Assembly (NCBI RefSeq): GCF_032884065.1
Contig: NW_027062693.1
Coordinates: 372,001 to 436,000 of the forward strand
Source of the DNA: Artemia franciscana
Taxonomy: Eukaryota; Arthropoda; Branchiopoda; Anostraca; Artemiidae
DNA length: 64,000 bases
Direction of reading: 5' to 3'
The notes beneath the pieces are model-generated. The model did not search any database. It was not told the origin of the DNA and saw only the letters and a list, made by a program, of their open reading frames with translations. The position numbers and the translations under genes were made by a program. Below, piece after piece: positions 1 through 11,705 of this stretch; within the stretch, counting starts at the first letter, position 1; each line of letters opens with the position of its first letter.

Positions 1-1589
1 CACAAGAGTTGAAATCAAATAGATTACAAAAATTAGATAAATTAAATAGATTAAATAGACTCCATTGAATAGACACGACCAAACAAGAAATAAAAGTGTT
101 CCTGACACTTTTGCTGTCATGAACATGACAGCTAATTTGCATCATATTCCATACAATATGGTTCGCTGCCGTTACCGGATTGAAGTCTGACCTTACAGAA
201 GAAGTAAACAGAATTTGAACATTTTTTTTTTTATGTATTTTACCTTCATTATTTCTTCGTCTGTTACCTCACTGATAAAACTGACGAGGTATCCGACCTA
301 TGTTTTCCTTCATTTCTAATGGTCTTTGACCCGTTTCCTTAGTGTTTGCCGTTGGAATCTCGTTATGCCTAGAAATTTTGTCACCATACATTTCAATAAT
401 AAGAAAATAATAGCACAAAAATTGGCGAGAAATTGGCAATTTATAGAAAGATTAAAAAAACAATAGGTACAAACTGATAAATGTCAACATTACAGGTTCA
501 GGGTTTGACCCCTCTCCCATTCCCTGCATATGAACCTTCGGATAGGTAATAGTTTATCGATGATTATTCAATAAAATTCGGTAAAATAAAGTACGTCCTT
601 TCGAAACCTAATTTTACTCACCGGACACTAATTGTATATCTGCAGGCTATATTTGTTCATTTATCTGTAAATTTTTCTCAAAAAGGGCACAACACCTTTT
701 CCTGAAAACTGGCATACTGCCATTTTCCAGTGTAAAAAAAAAAAACCATCTAGATAGGTCAAGACTTCGGCAAAAATCTTTCAGGCCTCAATTTCGAAAA
801 AAAAGATTCATATAAAATGAAATCACTAATGCTTAGAATAGTTAAAACATATGTTACTGAAGATGAATATTTGTGCTAAGTATTTTAAAAGACACATTAT
901 AATTTAATTTGATCTTTGATATTGCAGAACAATTTGTCGGTATAAACATGTAAAAAGATTTGCCAAATAAAACAAATCGAGATTAAATTTGTTTTGCGGA
1001 AGGAATTAAAAACAACTATTTTTCTTTTTAGTGAGCCAAGCTCAGTCCCCTGGTAAAACAAACTCAAAAATTTCAAATTCAAGTTTCAAAATTATAGAAG
1101 TTCAATAATTACTAAATACAATTAATGGATGTGAAAACCTAAAGAGAGATGTCATAAACGGCAAGTTTTTAATGTTTTACAGCTATTTTTGTACAACTTG
1201 CCTTGATAATTTCCAGTATAGGGTCACCAAATTCCAGGATAACATAATTATGTTTAAAATATTATGTAATTATGTAATAATAATTATAATATGTAATTAT
1301 GTAATTATATTATGTAATTATGTATTCAAATATTATGTAATTATGTAATTTAAGTGCATATTTATATTAGTGCTCTAATGTTTCTATGAAATAAAGAAAT
1401 CTTAATCACTTTCATGGTCACGAATATCTGTCTATTCAGATTTGAAATACGAAAAATGGTGTATAAGCCGTGTATGGTAAAAACGCATTTTTCAAGCAAA
1501 TGAGCTTTTGTTGAGGTAACGTTAACCTTTTCAAGCAATTTCAATTTGATATGGTACCAATAAACAAGTCCAATATTACCTCCCTCATT
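1..1589. other. AT-rich stretch without a recognisable gene
   Basis: No open frame here resembles a known protein and none has convincing length. The sequence is AT-rich with several homopolymer runs. From about 1245 to 1352 an imperfect tandem of the word ATTATGTAATTATGTAA forms an AT-rich minisatellite. The first 60 bases, rich in AAATTAAATAGA-type words, resemble the stretch near 18180-18290. Confidence 0.5.
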
Positions 1590-1722
1590 TCGAGGGAGCG
1601 CACACTTTCTGTCATCTGATGTATACCTCAGAACGTCACCTGTGCCGCATAGTCTTGCCACGCTTAGCACAGTTTCCACCATGCTTGGCAGGTCCACCTG
1701 GTGTACATTGAAAGTCAGCATC
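1590..1722 (-). repeat. Family D dispersed repeat, copy 1
   Basis: Read on the minus strand, this stretch shares words with 22085-22225, 30965-31125 and 31585-31745. The shared words include TACACCA or TACATCAGG, GTGGAACTGTG-like blocks, GGCGTTCTGAGATGTAC and GGTGACGGAAAGTGGGCACCCTC. Each copy looks built from diverged 21-24 bp sub-units. Short open frames that cross it share peptides only because the DNA is shared. The family is not one I can name. Confidence 0.5.
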
Positions 1723-2014
1723 TCCTCGGGTAATTAAGATGAAAACAAGCTCAATCTCCCCCCCCCCCTTTGACATTTCAGAGCAGAGATATACACAGGG
1801 AGGGTGTCTGGCCTCCACAATCCTAGATATTCTTGAAACTCTGAGAACTTCCACTCTAAATTATCAAATAATATTCATTTTTCTTTTATTATTCTCTTCC
1901 CTCCAATTTTCACGTTTTATCCCCCCCCATAAAAAACCTGTGTAAGTGCCTGTCTATCATGAGATTTTTTTTTTCTTCCACAATTTCCACACTTCAACCA
2001 TGTCGTGTTTTTAG

Positions 2015-2095
2015 CACAGATGTAGCACACCTCAAACCACGTAGGTCACGCTCTACTTGGTATACAAGGTTTTAAAGTGGGCAATCCCTCTGATA
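2015..2095 (+). repeat. Possible family D fragment
   Basis: The words CAGATGTAGCACACC, GTATACAAGG and AAAGTGGGCAATCCCTC resemble the 3' part of the family D copies at 30965-31125 and 31585-31745. The match is short and diverged, so the assignment is tentative. Confidence 0.3.
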
Positions 2096-2704
2096 CAGTA
2101 AATGACTAAGAAATATCTTATTAAATCCGAGAAAAATGGGATTCAACAAAATAATAGCCACAACATGAATGAGTTAGTAATTAGCAACAGTACTTGGAAA
2201 TGCAAGTATATACCTCTTTAAATTATATAGTCGTGCTCAAAACGAAAGGGCGTATCCCATATTTTCCATAATTTTGGAAGAGATGAAAATTCAATCGTTT
2301 TTGCAACGAGTCAGTCTAAGTTCAAGTTCCATTTATTACAATCAATAAACAATCAAACAGTTCGTGGTAACGAACTGTAGTAAGGAGCGACCCGGCTCAA
2401 TAGTAAACGAAACTCTAAAAGACGGAATTTTGATACTGATAGATACATAAAAAAAAATCAGATTTTTCTGCTGATTTTAAGCATATAAATTTCATTAAAT
2501 TTAGTCTTACTTATCAAAAGTTAAGAGCCTGAGAAAATGTGCCTTGTTTTGGAAAATAGGGTGAAACACTCCCTAAAGTTATAAGATACTAGCTGTTGGG
2601 GTGGCGCTTCGCGCCCCCCCCCCCCCAAGCCCCCCCGCGCGCGTAAGTCGTTACGCGCCATATTAGTTACGCGCCATTGTAGTTGTGTCCCTATGTCCCA
2701 CCTG

Positions 2705-2856
<152 letters not shown>

Positions 2857-2857
2857 T

Positions 2858-3060
2858 TTAACTACGTAAAACTTGCGAATATACAACATTCTTTGCTGTC
2901 CCATTGTCTGTGCATATAAATAGATTTTCAGGTTTACCGACTCTTGAACATGCAACATATAATGGTCCATGGGAAAACAATCCGTATTCAGATCTATACC
3001 TCATGATTCTAATGATTGCCCTTGAGCTTTGTTGATGGTGATTGCTAATCGACCATTCCC
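2858..3060 (-). pseudogene. Remnant of Helitron Rep/helicase, C-terminal end
   Basis: The minus strand encodes, in two adjoining frames, the end of a Pif1-like helicase. First comes AITINKAQGQSLE (the conserved motif containing a lysine-x-glutamine-glycine core). Then come [18 protein letters not shown] (the arginine-finger motif VI type) and a C-terminus ending in QVLRS at a stop at 2858-2860. A stop and a frame change lie between the two halves, so the remnant is dead. The rest of the Rep/helicase, including the HUH nuclease, is absent. A parallel remnant lies in Helitron 2 at about 15978-16175. Confidence 0.75.
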
Positions 3061-3383
3061 TGAGTCGCCATCGTCATTTATATATCCCCCTGTGCACCCC
3101 GGCGTCCCCTTTGTAGTTATGTCCCTGTGTCCCGGTCGTCATTTATATTCCCTGTGTCCCGGTGGTCATTTGTGTCCCGGTGTTCCAGTCTGTGATTTCT
3201 CTTTGAGTGTCCCGGGCGTCATTTATATTCCTTGTGTCCCGGTGTCCCGGTCTTTTTTTAGTTTTTTTAGTTTTTTTTTTTACTTATGTCCTGGTCGTCA
3301 TTTATACTCCCTGTGTCCCGGTCGTCATTTGTGTCTCGGTGCTTTGTTGATTGCTAATTTATATTATATTTATATTTATATTT

Positions 3384-4248
3384 TTTATATTTATTAATAT
3401 TTTTTTAGTTTTCTTTTTCTCTTATTTTTCAGTTTTTTCCTTTTTTTAGTTTTTTCTTTTTTAGTTTTTAGTTTTTTTTTGTTTTTTACCTTTTTTTAGT
3501 TTTTTTAGTTTTTTTAGTTTTTTAGCTTATTTAGTTTTTTTTATTAGTTTTTAGTTTTTTTTTTTAGTTTTTGCCTTTTTTTAGTTTTTTCAGTTTTTTT
3601 TAGTTTTTAGTTTTTTACCTTTTTTTAGTTTTTTTTTAGTTTTTTAGCTTTTTTAGTTTTTTTCTTTTTAGTTTTTTTTGTAGTTTTTACCTTTTTTAGT
3701 TTTTTTTCTTCTTTTGTATTAGTGTGAAATAATTCAGACGTCATATGCGGACAAACACAACGTCACTCGACAGACAGACAGACAGACATAACCCACAAAC
3801 AACTTATTTTTATATATATTTATTCATATTTTTTTAGTTTTCTTTTTCTCTTTTATTTTTCAGTTTTTTCCTTTTTTTTAGTTTTTTTCTTTTTTAGTTT
3901 TTAGTTTTTTTTAGTTTTTTACCTTTTTTTAGTTTTTTTTTAGTTTTTTTAGTTTTTTAGCTTTTTTAGTTTTTTTATTAGTTTTTATTTTTTTGTAGTT
4001 TTTGCCTTTTTTTATTTTTTTCAGTTTTTTTTTAGTTATTAGATTTTTACCTTTTTTTAGTTTTTTTTAGTTTTTTAGCTTTTTTAGTTTTTTTTCTTTT
4101 TAGTTTTTTTTTGTAGTTTTTACCTTTTTTGGTTTTTTTCTTCTTTTGTATTAGTGTGAAATAATTCAGACGTCATATGCGGACAAACATGACGTCACCT
4201 GATCCACGATCCACAGATCCACAGACAACTTATTTTTATATATATAGA
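3384..4248 (-). repeat. Tandem duplication of the Helitron 5'-terminal region
   Basis: Two units of about 430 bp lie head to tail, about 3384-3811 and 3812-4248. Each starts with a TTTTTTTAGTTTTCTTTTTCTC word and runs through (TTTTTTAG)-type minisatellite. Each then carries TTCTTTTGTATTAGTGTGAA, CAGACGTCATATGCGGACAA and an ACAACTTATTTTTATATATA terminus. The inner terminus (near 3800) therefore looks like a second, inactive Helitron 5' end. Confidence 0.75.
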
Positions 4249-5149
4249 TTAACGAAAATCACACCAACGCATTGAGCATATCAGAGAACCTTACTGTAGA
4301 AGTTTCAAGCTCGTATCTACAAAAATGTGGAACTTAGTATTTTTTGCCTGAAAACTGATCACGGGTGCGTGTTTATTTGTTTGTTTTTTTGTTGTTTTTT
4401 TTTCCAGGGGTGATCGTATCGACCAAGTGATCCTAAAATTTCGCGGGAGGCCTCATTCTAACGAAAATTAAAAGTTATAATGCTCTTTTTAGATGACCAA
4501 AAAGTGGAGGGCACCTAGGCCCCCTCCCACGCTCATTTTTCCCCAAAGTCAACGGATCAAAATTTTGAGATAGCCATTTTGTTCAGCATAGTCGAAAAAA
4601 CATAATAATTATGTCTTTGGGGTTGACTTACTCCCCCACAGTCCCCGGGGGAGGGGCTGCAAGTTACAAACTTTGACCAGTGTTTACATACACTAATGGT
4701 TATTTGGAAGTGTACAGACCTTTTCAGGGGGATTTTTTGGTTGGGAAAGGGGGTTGAGGGGAGGGGCTACGTAGGAAGATCTTCCCTTGGAGGAGTTTGC
4801 CATGCTACAAGAAAAATTCCATGAATGGGGCGCAGGATTTTCTAGCACTATTAAAAAAAAAACAATGAAAAAATAAATATGAAAAAGTATTTTTCACTGA
4901 AAGTAAGGACCAGCATTAAAACTTAAAACGAACAGAGATTATTACGCATATGGGGGGTTCATCTCTTCCTAAATACCTCGCTCTTTACGCTATAGTATTT
5001 TTAGTAATTTCAACTATTTATTCTACAGCCTTTGTGATTCAGGGTCAATCTCAAAGGAATTAGGACAAAATTAAAGCTTTAGTGTAAAGAGCGATGTATT
5101 AACGAGGGGGCAAACCCCCTCGTTATTAGTTAATTTGTAAGTTACGTAT

Positions 5150-5448
5150 ATTTTTTACTAATAAAAATTTTCGTTAAAAATTAAAAATTCTAGTTGCCTT
5201 CTTAAGTAACCGAAAAATTGGAGGTCAACTAGGCCTCCTCCCCCACCCTTTTTCTCAAAATCGTCTGATCAAAACTAAGAGAAAGCCATTTGGCAAAAAA
5301 AAATTAATACGCAAATTCCGTTTTAATTATTCATTTGCAGAGAGCCAAAATAAAACATGCAAAATTTTTTTTGCATCAAAATTTTTGCCCCCTTTGAGTT
5401 CATATTCTTACGAAGCATTACTGTTATTAAATAAAAAAGCAAGTTTTT
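5150..5448 (+). repeat. Family A fragment (body portion)
   Basis: Words such as AAAATTCTAGTTGCC, AGTAACCGAAAAATTGGAGG and CTAGGCCTCCTCCC match the body of family A around 4465-4530 and 13865-13925. The fragment is diverged and runs into the palindrome at 5449. It is probably the body of a second, 5'-truncated A copy. Confidence 0.55.
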
Positions 5449-5712
5449 TAGTTGAAAGTAAGGAGCGACATTAAAACTTAAAACGAACAGAAATTACGCC
5501 GTGTATGAAAGGGGTTCCCTCCTCAACGTCCCGCTCTTTACGCTAGAGTTATTTACTGTTTTATAAAGTAGAATTGAGAGAAAAAGTCAAACTTAAGCGC
5601 AAAGAGCGGGACCTTGAGGAGGAAACAGCCCCTTTCATACACGGAGTAATTTCTGTTCGTTTTAAGTTTTAATGTGGCTCCTTACTTTCAGTTGAAAAAC
5701 TTGTTTGTTTTT
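5449..5712. repeat. Palindromic 3' module of family A
   Basis: The left arm (about 5449-5535) and right arm (about 5597-5712) are near-complementary over roughly 90-110 bp, around a short spacer containing TAAAGTAGAATTGAGAG. Each arm holds the core words AGTAAGGAGCGACATTAAAA and AACGAACAGAAATTAC, and CCCGCTCTTTACGC toward the centre. The same palindrome occurs at 17362-17637 and, more diverged, at 21475-21790. Half-copies lie at 29096-29265 and 40057-40200. Confidence 0.8.
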
Positions 5713-6109
5713 TTATTTAATCACAAGTAAAAGATTCCTAAAGGCTGGATTGCCCGTTATTTGGGAGCAACTTATACTAGCTTATAAAAAATAATTCTAA
5801 ACACACCCATACTAAACTACACCTGAAAATAAATGAATGAGGAACAAAAATCAACTGAATGTTCCAACAAATATTACGATCGCATGGCATGTCACGAGAA
5901 CCCCGCAATCAAAATCATACAATAGTTTTCCCTACCTCATCCAGGAACTAAAGCTAACTAAACAATACCCAGCAAATAAATCAAATCTTAGTAATCACGG
6001 CGTAGTAATACAGGACTTTCGTATCAGGACAATCCGTGATTTTGTCTTAGACCTAAGTAAAGAACATTGTCTTAGACCAGGGTACTTCGTATCAATGGAG
6101 TTGTTGTAG
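5713..6109. other. Unrecognised spacer with a 90-codon open frame
   Basis: A + strand frame opens at 5837 and closes at 6109. Its product is polar with no signal peptide, membrane segment or motif I know. The last 20 or so bases already resemble the tandem units that follow. I see no reason to call it a gene. Confidence 0.3.
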
Positions 6110-8435
6110 AGACTTCAAAAAGGGCTCATTCGATTGGAAACTGAAATGGCTAGTTTCTTTTAAATAGTCGAAAGTGATTGGAAGGCGACTACCCCCCACG
6201 CCCACCCTTTCCTCAAACACATGCAATCAAAATTTTAAGATAGCCATTTTGTGGGACGCAGTTAGAAGATCCGGAAATTATATCTTTGAGGATGACAAAT
6301 CTCCCAGCCCTCAGGGCAAGGGTTGTAAGTTATGCCCTGGGGGCGTATAAGGTTTTTATAGAAAGCGATGTCGTAGAAACGTCAAAAAGTGCTCATTCGA
6401 TCGGATCTTAAAACAGCTAGTGAGCTTTTTAATAGGCTAGTCGAAAGTGATTGGAGGACAACTAAACCCCCTCCCACTTAAACCCTTTCCCCAAACACAT
6501 CCAATCGAAATTCTGAGATAGCTATTTTGTTCTAAGTAGTTGAAAGGTTCGAAAATTATGTCTTTGAGGATGACAATCCTCCCACAGTCCTCAGGGCGAA
6601 GGTTGTAAGGTATACCCTGGGGGCATATAAGGTTTTTATAGAAAGCGTTGTCGTAGAAACTTCAAAAAAGGCTCATTCGATTGGAAATTGAGAGATCAAG
6701 TGCCCCTTTTGATATTTGAAAGTAATCGGAGGGTGAGTGACCCCCCCCCCAACACCCTTACTTTCTCCAATCACTTTCGATCAAAATTTTGATACATCCA
6801 TTTTGTTCAACGTGGTTGAAAAATCTTGAAATTATGTCTTTGAAAATGAAAACCCCCACAGTCCTCAAGACAAGGATTATAAGTTATGCCTTTGGGGCAT
6901 GTAAGGTTTTTATAGAAAGCGTTGTCGTAGAAACACACACAAACGTTGTATTGTCCCGAAATGCATCTAACAGAAGTTTTGAGATAGCCATTTTATTCAA
7001 AATGTGAATAAAATGCTATATGATCTAAAGATCATATAGCAAGGCTTTTGGGGTTGATACTAACCACCAAAGCCTGGGGGCGAGGGCTGTAAGCTATGCC
7101 ACGGGGCATTTAAGGATTTTATGGAAGGGATGGTTCTTTAACTTTAGAAGAGGCTCATTTGGTTGAAAGTTTGAACTTTTAGTTCTTTTTTAAGCGTAAA
7201 AAGTGACGGAGGGCATTTAGCTCCCCCTCTAACAACCCCTCTTTTCACTAAACAAGTCTGATTGAAATTATGACATAGCAATTTTGTTCAAATTAGCCCA
7301 AAGAACGTATTACATACCAAAGAACAATCATGGTATGTAAGTTATACCATGATTGCATATAAAGGTTTTATGGAATGGGGGGTCGTACAAGCTTCAGGTG
7401 GGGCTCGTTTGATTGAAATTGGAAGTGATAGCACCCTTATTATGAGTCAAAGTGATTTGAGAGCAACTAGTCCCCCCCCAGCTCACCATTTCTCTTAACA
7501 CTTCCAATCAAAATGTGGAGGTAACAATTTTGTTCATCGTAGTTGAAGGGTCCGAAAATGATATCTGTGAAGCAGACCCCCCCCCGCTACAGCTCTCAGG
7601 GCAAGGGTTGTAAGTTATGCCCTAAAGGCATATAAAGTTCTTATAGAAAGGGTGGTCGTATATGCTCGCGAGGAGACTCTTTGAATTACTAATCAGAAGT
7701 TCTAGTGCTTTTTTAAGAATCAAAGTTATCAGACTGCAGCTAACCTCCCCCCCCCCACATACACACACAAGCACGTCGTCTCTTCCCAAGATGCATCCAA
7801 TAGATATTTTGAGACAGGCCGTTTCTTCAAAATAGTCCAAAGATCAAATAAGAAGGCTTTTAAGGTTAATATAAACCACCAGGGCCTAAGGGCAAGGGTT
7901 TTAAGTTATGCCCCTGGGGCATTTGAAGTTCTTATAGAGAGAATAGTTGTATAAACTTTTGAGGCGGCTCATTTGGCTACAATTAGAAGTTCTACTTCCC
8001 TTTTAAGGGTCAATAGTGATGGAAGTCAACTCCCCCCCCCAACTGCCCCTCTTTTCATCAAATGTACATGATTGAAATTGTGCTATAATAATTTTGTTTA
8101 AAATAGTCCAAAGAACATATAACAATGCCTCCAAGATTGGAATATCCTCCGGAGTCCTGGGACAAGGGCTTTAAGTTATGCCCTGGGGGCATATAAGGTT
8201 CTTATGGAATGGGTGGTCGCTTTAAGTTCATATGGATTTTAAATTGGGAAGTTATAATGTCCTTTTTAGATTCAAAGTGATTTAAGACCCCCCCCCCCCA
8301 CACCCGTCATTTTCCATATCAAACATCCAAACAAAGAGACAAACATTTTTTCAGCATTGTTGAAGAGCTTAGTAATTATGTGATTGGGGATGTAAACCCC
8401 CCTTTGAGGCCTCAGGGCAGGAGTGGCAAGTTATG
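6110..8435 (+). repeat. Diverged tandem array, about 275-bp units
   Basis: The landmark AAGTTATGCCCTGGGGGCAT, with variants, recurs near 6328, 6606, 6876, 7086, 7335, 7612, 7894, 8167 and 8424, giving nine units spaced about 210-282 bp. Each unit carries, in order, TATAAGGTTTTTATAGAAAG, GGCTCATTCGATTGGAA, a CTAGTGCCCTTTT-like word, GTGATTGGAGGGCAACTA, a C-run, GAGATAGCCATTTTGTTC and ATGTCTTTGAGGATGAC. The last two words also occur inside family A (4565-4625), so the array seems to be an amplified internal segment of that element. Related minus-strand pieces lie at 39655-40055 and 44290-44425. Confidence 0.75.
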
Positions 8436-9392
8436 CAACCTGTTCATTGTTTACATATAGTATATGTTATTCAGAAGAGGTATACATGTTTGACTTACTA
8501 AGGCTACTAAAGTTACTACTGCTACAACTGCTGTTGCTTCAACTGCTACCAAAGTACTATTACTACTACCACTACTATCACTAAAACTAATAATTCTGTA
8601 GCGAGTACTACTAAGGCTGAGGATATTGAAAACAATATCTAAGGAAACGTTGAGGGTAAATTTGAACTTAATCAAAGCATACTATGTGTATACAGATTGC
8701 TTCCTATCTGTAGCCTATAAAGATTGCTGATACGGGCGTATCAGCAATATTTTTGGAACGGCTTATCATACCAAGAGGAAACTTCAGGGGCATCATGAGT
8801 GGGATGCTCAGTTGACCAAAAGGCGAAATATAACAGTTACTACTGTTTATTACTGCTGTTTCAGCTGTTACTACTAATGCCACTACTACTATGATACTAG
8901 TACAATTAAGGCTACACGTATGAAGGTAAAAAATTGGCAGAACATTGAGAGGGAAATTGAACTAAATCAAAACACATTATAGGCATGTAGATTGTCAAAA
9001 GGGTGTATCCCAAGAATTGATTTGGGTATTAAGTTGAATCTTTTGGAGAATGCTTAAGGGGGAAGATCAATTGACAAAAAGGTAATATATGCTTGTCACT
9101 ATTAACATTAATGTCACTGCTACTTTTCCTTATGCAACAACTGCTACTAAACTACTCCAACTACTGCTTCAATTGCAACAACTTGTAAATTTTAGAGTAT
9201 TAAGGTGAAAAGGGTGTCAAAAGGGTGTCCAAAGCGCATCCAAATCAGCAATATTTTTGGAAAGGATTAACGTGTCTAGGTAAAAATTCTGGGGCATCAT
9301 GAAAGTGATGTTCAACTGACCAAAAGGCAGTATGCACATGCTACTATCATTAATAATACTGCTGCTACTGCTACTACTGCTAATACAACACT

Positions 9393-9439
9393 AAATAATT
9401 TCTTAGACCACACTGCTTTTCCATTTACGAAAAAAATTT

Positions 9440-9471
<32 letters not shown>

Positions 9472-9508
9472 CATAAATGGAAAAGCAGTGTGGTCTAAGA
9501 AATTATTT
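9393..9508. repeat. Near-perfect hairpin with 36-38 bp arms
   Basis: The left arm (9393-9430) and right arm (9471-9508) are complementary. Both are built around ATTTCTTAGACCACACTGCT and CTTTTCCAT. The loop is dominated by a poly-T run. The hairpin forms the left end of the insertion at 9395-9945. The word GACCACACTGCTTTTCCAT recurs once more at 61592-61610. Confidence 0.85.
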
Positions 9509-9945
9509 ACGTCAAGCCTACGGGTGGCAAAAGACCAATTCAGTTTTAGTATTTTTGAATTTAGCAAAAAAACATGCAAATATAATTACACAACAAAAGT
9601 TTTTAGAAAAGTGCAAAATAAACAAAATCATTTCGTTTTAAGTATCATTTAAATACATTTAATGAGATTAATCACACGAGAAAGGTAAATTTACTATAAA
9701 TTAATTTGTAAATTTGTAAGTTATAAATTTTTATAATGTCTTAAAAATAGTCTTAAATTGTTGTAATTTTCTCCTTTTTTGTTGTTTTTTTTTTCCGTTG
9801 AGAAAGGCTCCCGGACGTGGGTCCGAAATATTAGGAGTATTTTTATTTTTTGGTTAGCTAAAGTGTAGTTTTTATTTTATTTTGTTGTCACTGCTTTATA
9901 AGAAATTAAACCCGTTTTTCTTCAATTATACATTTTTTTTTTTCG
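9395..9945. mobile_element. 551-bp insertion flanked by a 14-bp target-site duplication
   Basis: The 14-mer TAATACAACACTAA occurs at 9381-9394 and again at 9946-9959, and the triplet array continues on both sides. The inserted DNA starts with a hairpin and ends in a 12-13 base poly-T tract plus CG. Near 9810-9840 it contains GGCTCCCGGACGTGGGTCCG, which holds a short GGAC/GTCC stem, followed by AAATATTAGGAG. A direct repeat of this length and an A/T tract at one end suggest target-primed retroposition, with the element oriented on the minus strand. It has no coding frame. I cannot name the family. Confidence 0.7.
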
Positions 9946-10619
9946 TAATACAACACTAACACTGTAACTACTTTTACTACCACCGAAACAACTGTGATAA
10001 TATTACTATTAAGGCTAAGTCTATGAAGGTAAAATTTGAGAGAATATTGATGGCAAAGTCAAACTAACAAAAGAGACTATGTGCATTTAGATTTACAAAA
10101 TAGCGTATCTTAAGAATTGGTTTGTGTATTAAGTTGGAACTCTCCGAAAATACTTAAAAAGGATGATGAATTGACCAAAAGGCAATTTGTGCACACTACT
10201 ACTAATACTACTGCTACTGCACCATTTACTATTTATGCTACTGCTATTACTATTGCTCCAACTACTTCTTCTATCGCAACTGCTTGTAAGGGTAAGGGCA
10301 TTAGGATGAAAATTTCAAAAAGTATACGACTATACAGGTAGCTAATCGACAAATCATAGCAATGGCTAATTGTATTAAGTTGAGTAGTTATACTACTGCT
10401 GTAACTACTATTATAACTATGCCAATGAGTATGAAGGTGGAATTTTCAGAGAATATTTCTGGATTTTTTTTTTGTACGGATGACAACCTGCCATCCGTAA
10501 GCAGGTTGTCAAAAGAGCATATCAGCAATATCTTAGGAACAGTTTCGTATGCGAAATTAAACCTTACAACGCTTGTTGTGGGGGATGTAGAACAAACCAA
10601 AAGACAATATTTGCATCAT

Positions 10620-10701
10620 AATACTACTGCTTCTACTCCTACAACTACTACTACTGCTACTATTATTATTACTACTACTACTACTATTATTATTATTACT
10701 G

Positions 10702-10740
<39 letters not shown>

Positions 10741-10745
10741 AAGCT
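10620..10745 (+). repeat. (CTA)n triplet microsatellite
   Basis: An impure run of CTA triplets with TTA interruptions is longest and purest at about 10694-10742. It is the expanded core of one unit of the 8436-11095 array. Confidence 0.9.
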
Positions 10746-11189
10746 AAGACTACTACTATTAATTCTACTCCTACTACTATAACTACTGGTGCTACTGATA
10801 CTACTAAAAAATCTAAGGGTATTATGGCGAAAATGTTGGACAATATTGTAACTATATTGAAATAAATCGAAACACACTGTGCCCACATAGGTTGTCAACA
10901 ACCTACTGCACAAGCTAAGGGTATTAAGGTGAAGCTTTCAAGGAATATTTAGGTGGATACGAATCAAAACTGTGATCATGTAGATTGTCGATAGGGTTGC
11001 AAAGCAATATCACAATAACAGTTTACATTATTAAGCTAGACATTTCAGGGTAAGTTGTGACATATTTCGAACTAGCCAGAAGACACTATGACCAGACACT
11101 TCTGCGAAGACACTTCTACGGAGCAGAAATTAACATGAGAAGGACTCAAAACTCCGATGCATTCCCAAGTTCCCTCTTCAAAGATTTTG

Positions 11190-11400
11190 AGCCCTCCTTA
11201 AGTTAACCTCTGCTCGTTTTGAGTTTGACTCCGTTATTTATTGGAATTTCTTTTCGTTTTGGGTTTCATCTATTTATTGATGCTGACTTGTGGTAGTTTT
11301 ACGCTTGGTAGATTATTTTATTTTTGCTCATTTTTGTTTTAATGGAGTTCTTTACTTTTCTTTGAAAAACTTATTTTGTGGAAAAAATTAATTACTTGCA
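11190..11400 (-). repeat. Family F dispersed repeat, copy 1
   Basis: This stretch is the reverse complement of about 36020-36240. On its minus strand it contains TTTTCCACAAAATAAGTTTTTC, CTTTACTTTT in complement, and GTAAAACTACCACAA-like words. A second + strand copy lies at 38310-38445. No coding frame is present. Confidence 0.55.
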
Positions 11401-11589
11401 TTAAGACTGAGAATCTTTGCATGATTCCAGTTTGAATAAGGTGACACACGCCCATCTATCGGCAAAAAAGTGGGCGGTTGTGAGACAGGATTGTAGGAGG
11501 TGTCGCAGCTCTAATGTTTACCTTCAATCATACATAATTAAATTCAGTGAAATATTTATGTCCTATTTTCCTGTTACTATGTGTCTACG

Positions 11590-11705
11590 AGGTCCTGTGA
11601 TGGTGCAGTGGGTTGACCTCAGCTTGGTAACATGGGACCCAGGGTTCAAACTCATCTGCAGCAACAAACTGCAGGACCAACGCAAGGATTAACCCACACA
11701 AGAAG
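11590..11705 (+). mobile_element. tRNA-derived SINE, type 1, copy 1
   Basis: The head carries an A-box-like TGGTGCAGTGG (11601-11611) and a B-box GGTTCAAACTC (11643-11653), at the spacing of an RNA polymerase III internal promoter. The words GTTGACCTCAGCTTGGTAA and GGGACCCAG recur in the minus-strand copies at 17822-17966 and 50696-50830. It is not a functional tRNA because no full cloverleaf forms. Confidence 0.7.

Larger units (their letters stand above)
8436..11095 (+). repeat. Diverged tandem array with (CTA)n cores
   Basis: The words TTGACCAAAAGGCAATAT and variants recur near 8812, 9071, 9316, 10171, 10591 and about 11069. Each is followed by an expanded, impure run of CTA/ACT triplets. 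The triplet run is followed by AAGGCTAAGGGTATTAAGGTG-like, ATATTGAGAGGGAAATTGAA-like and TAGATTGTCAAAAGGGTGTAT-like words. Spacing is 246-475 bp once the insertion at 9395-9945 is removed. Threonine-, serine- or valine-rich open frames here are translations of the triplet runs and are not genes. Confidence 0.65.

Noticed and set aside
6110-8435. Regular repeat spacing that could be mistaken for a CRISPR array
   Set aside because: Units are about 275 bp, diverged throughout, with no short identical repeats or unique spacers, and the genome is eukaryotic.
10362-10913. Threonine-rich and serine-rich frames on both strands
   Set aside because: They are produced by the (CTA)n triplet runs and do not persist across array units.
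11590-11660. Possible tRNA gene (A-box and B-box)
   Set aside because: There is no complete cloverleaf, and the same head recurs in two other diverged copies, so it is a SINE.
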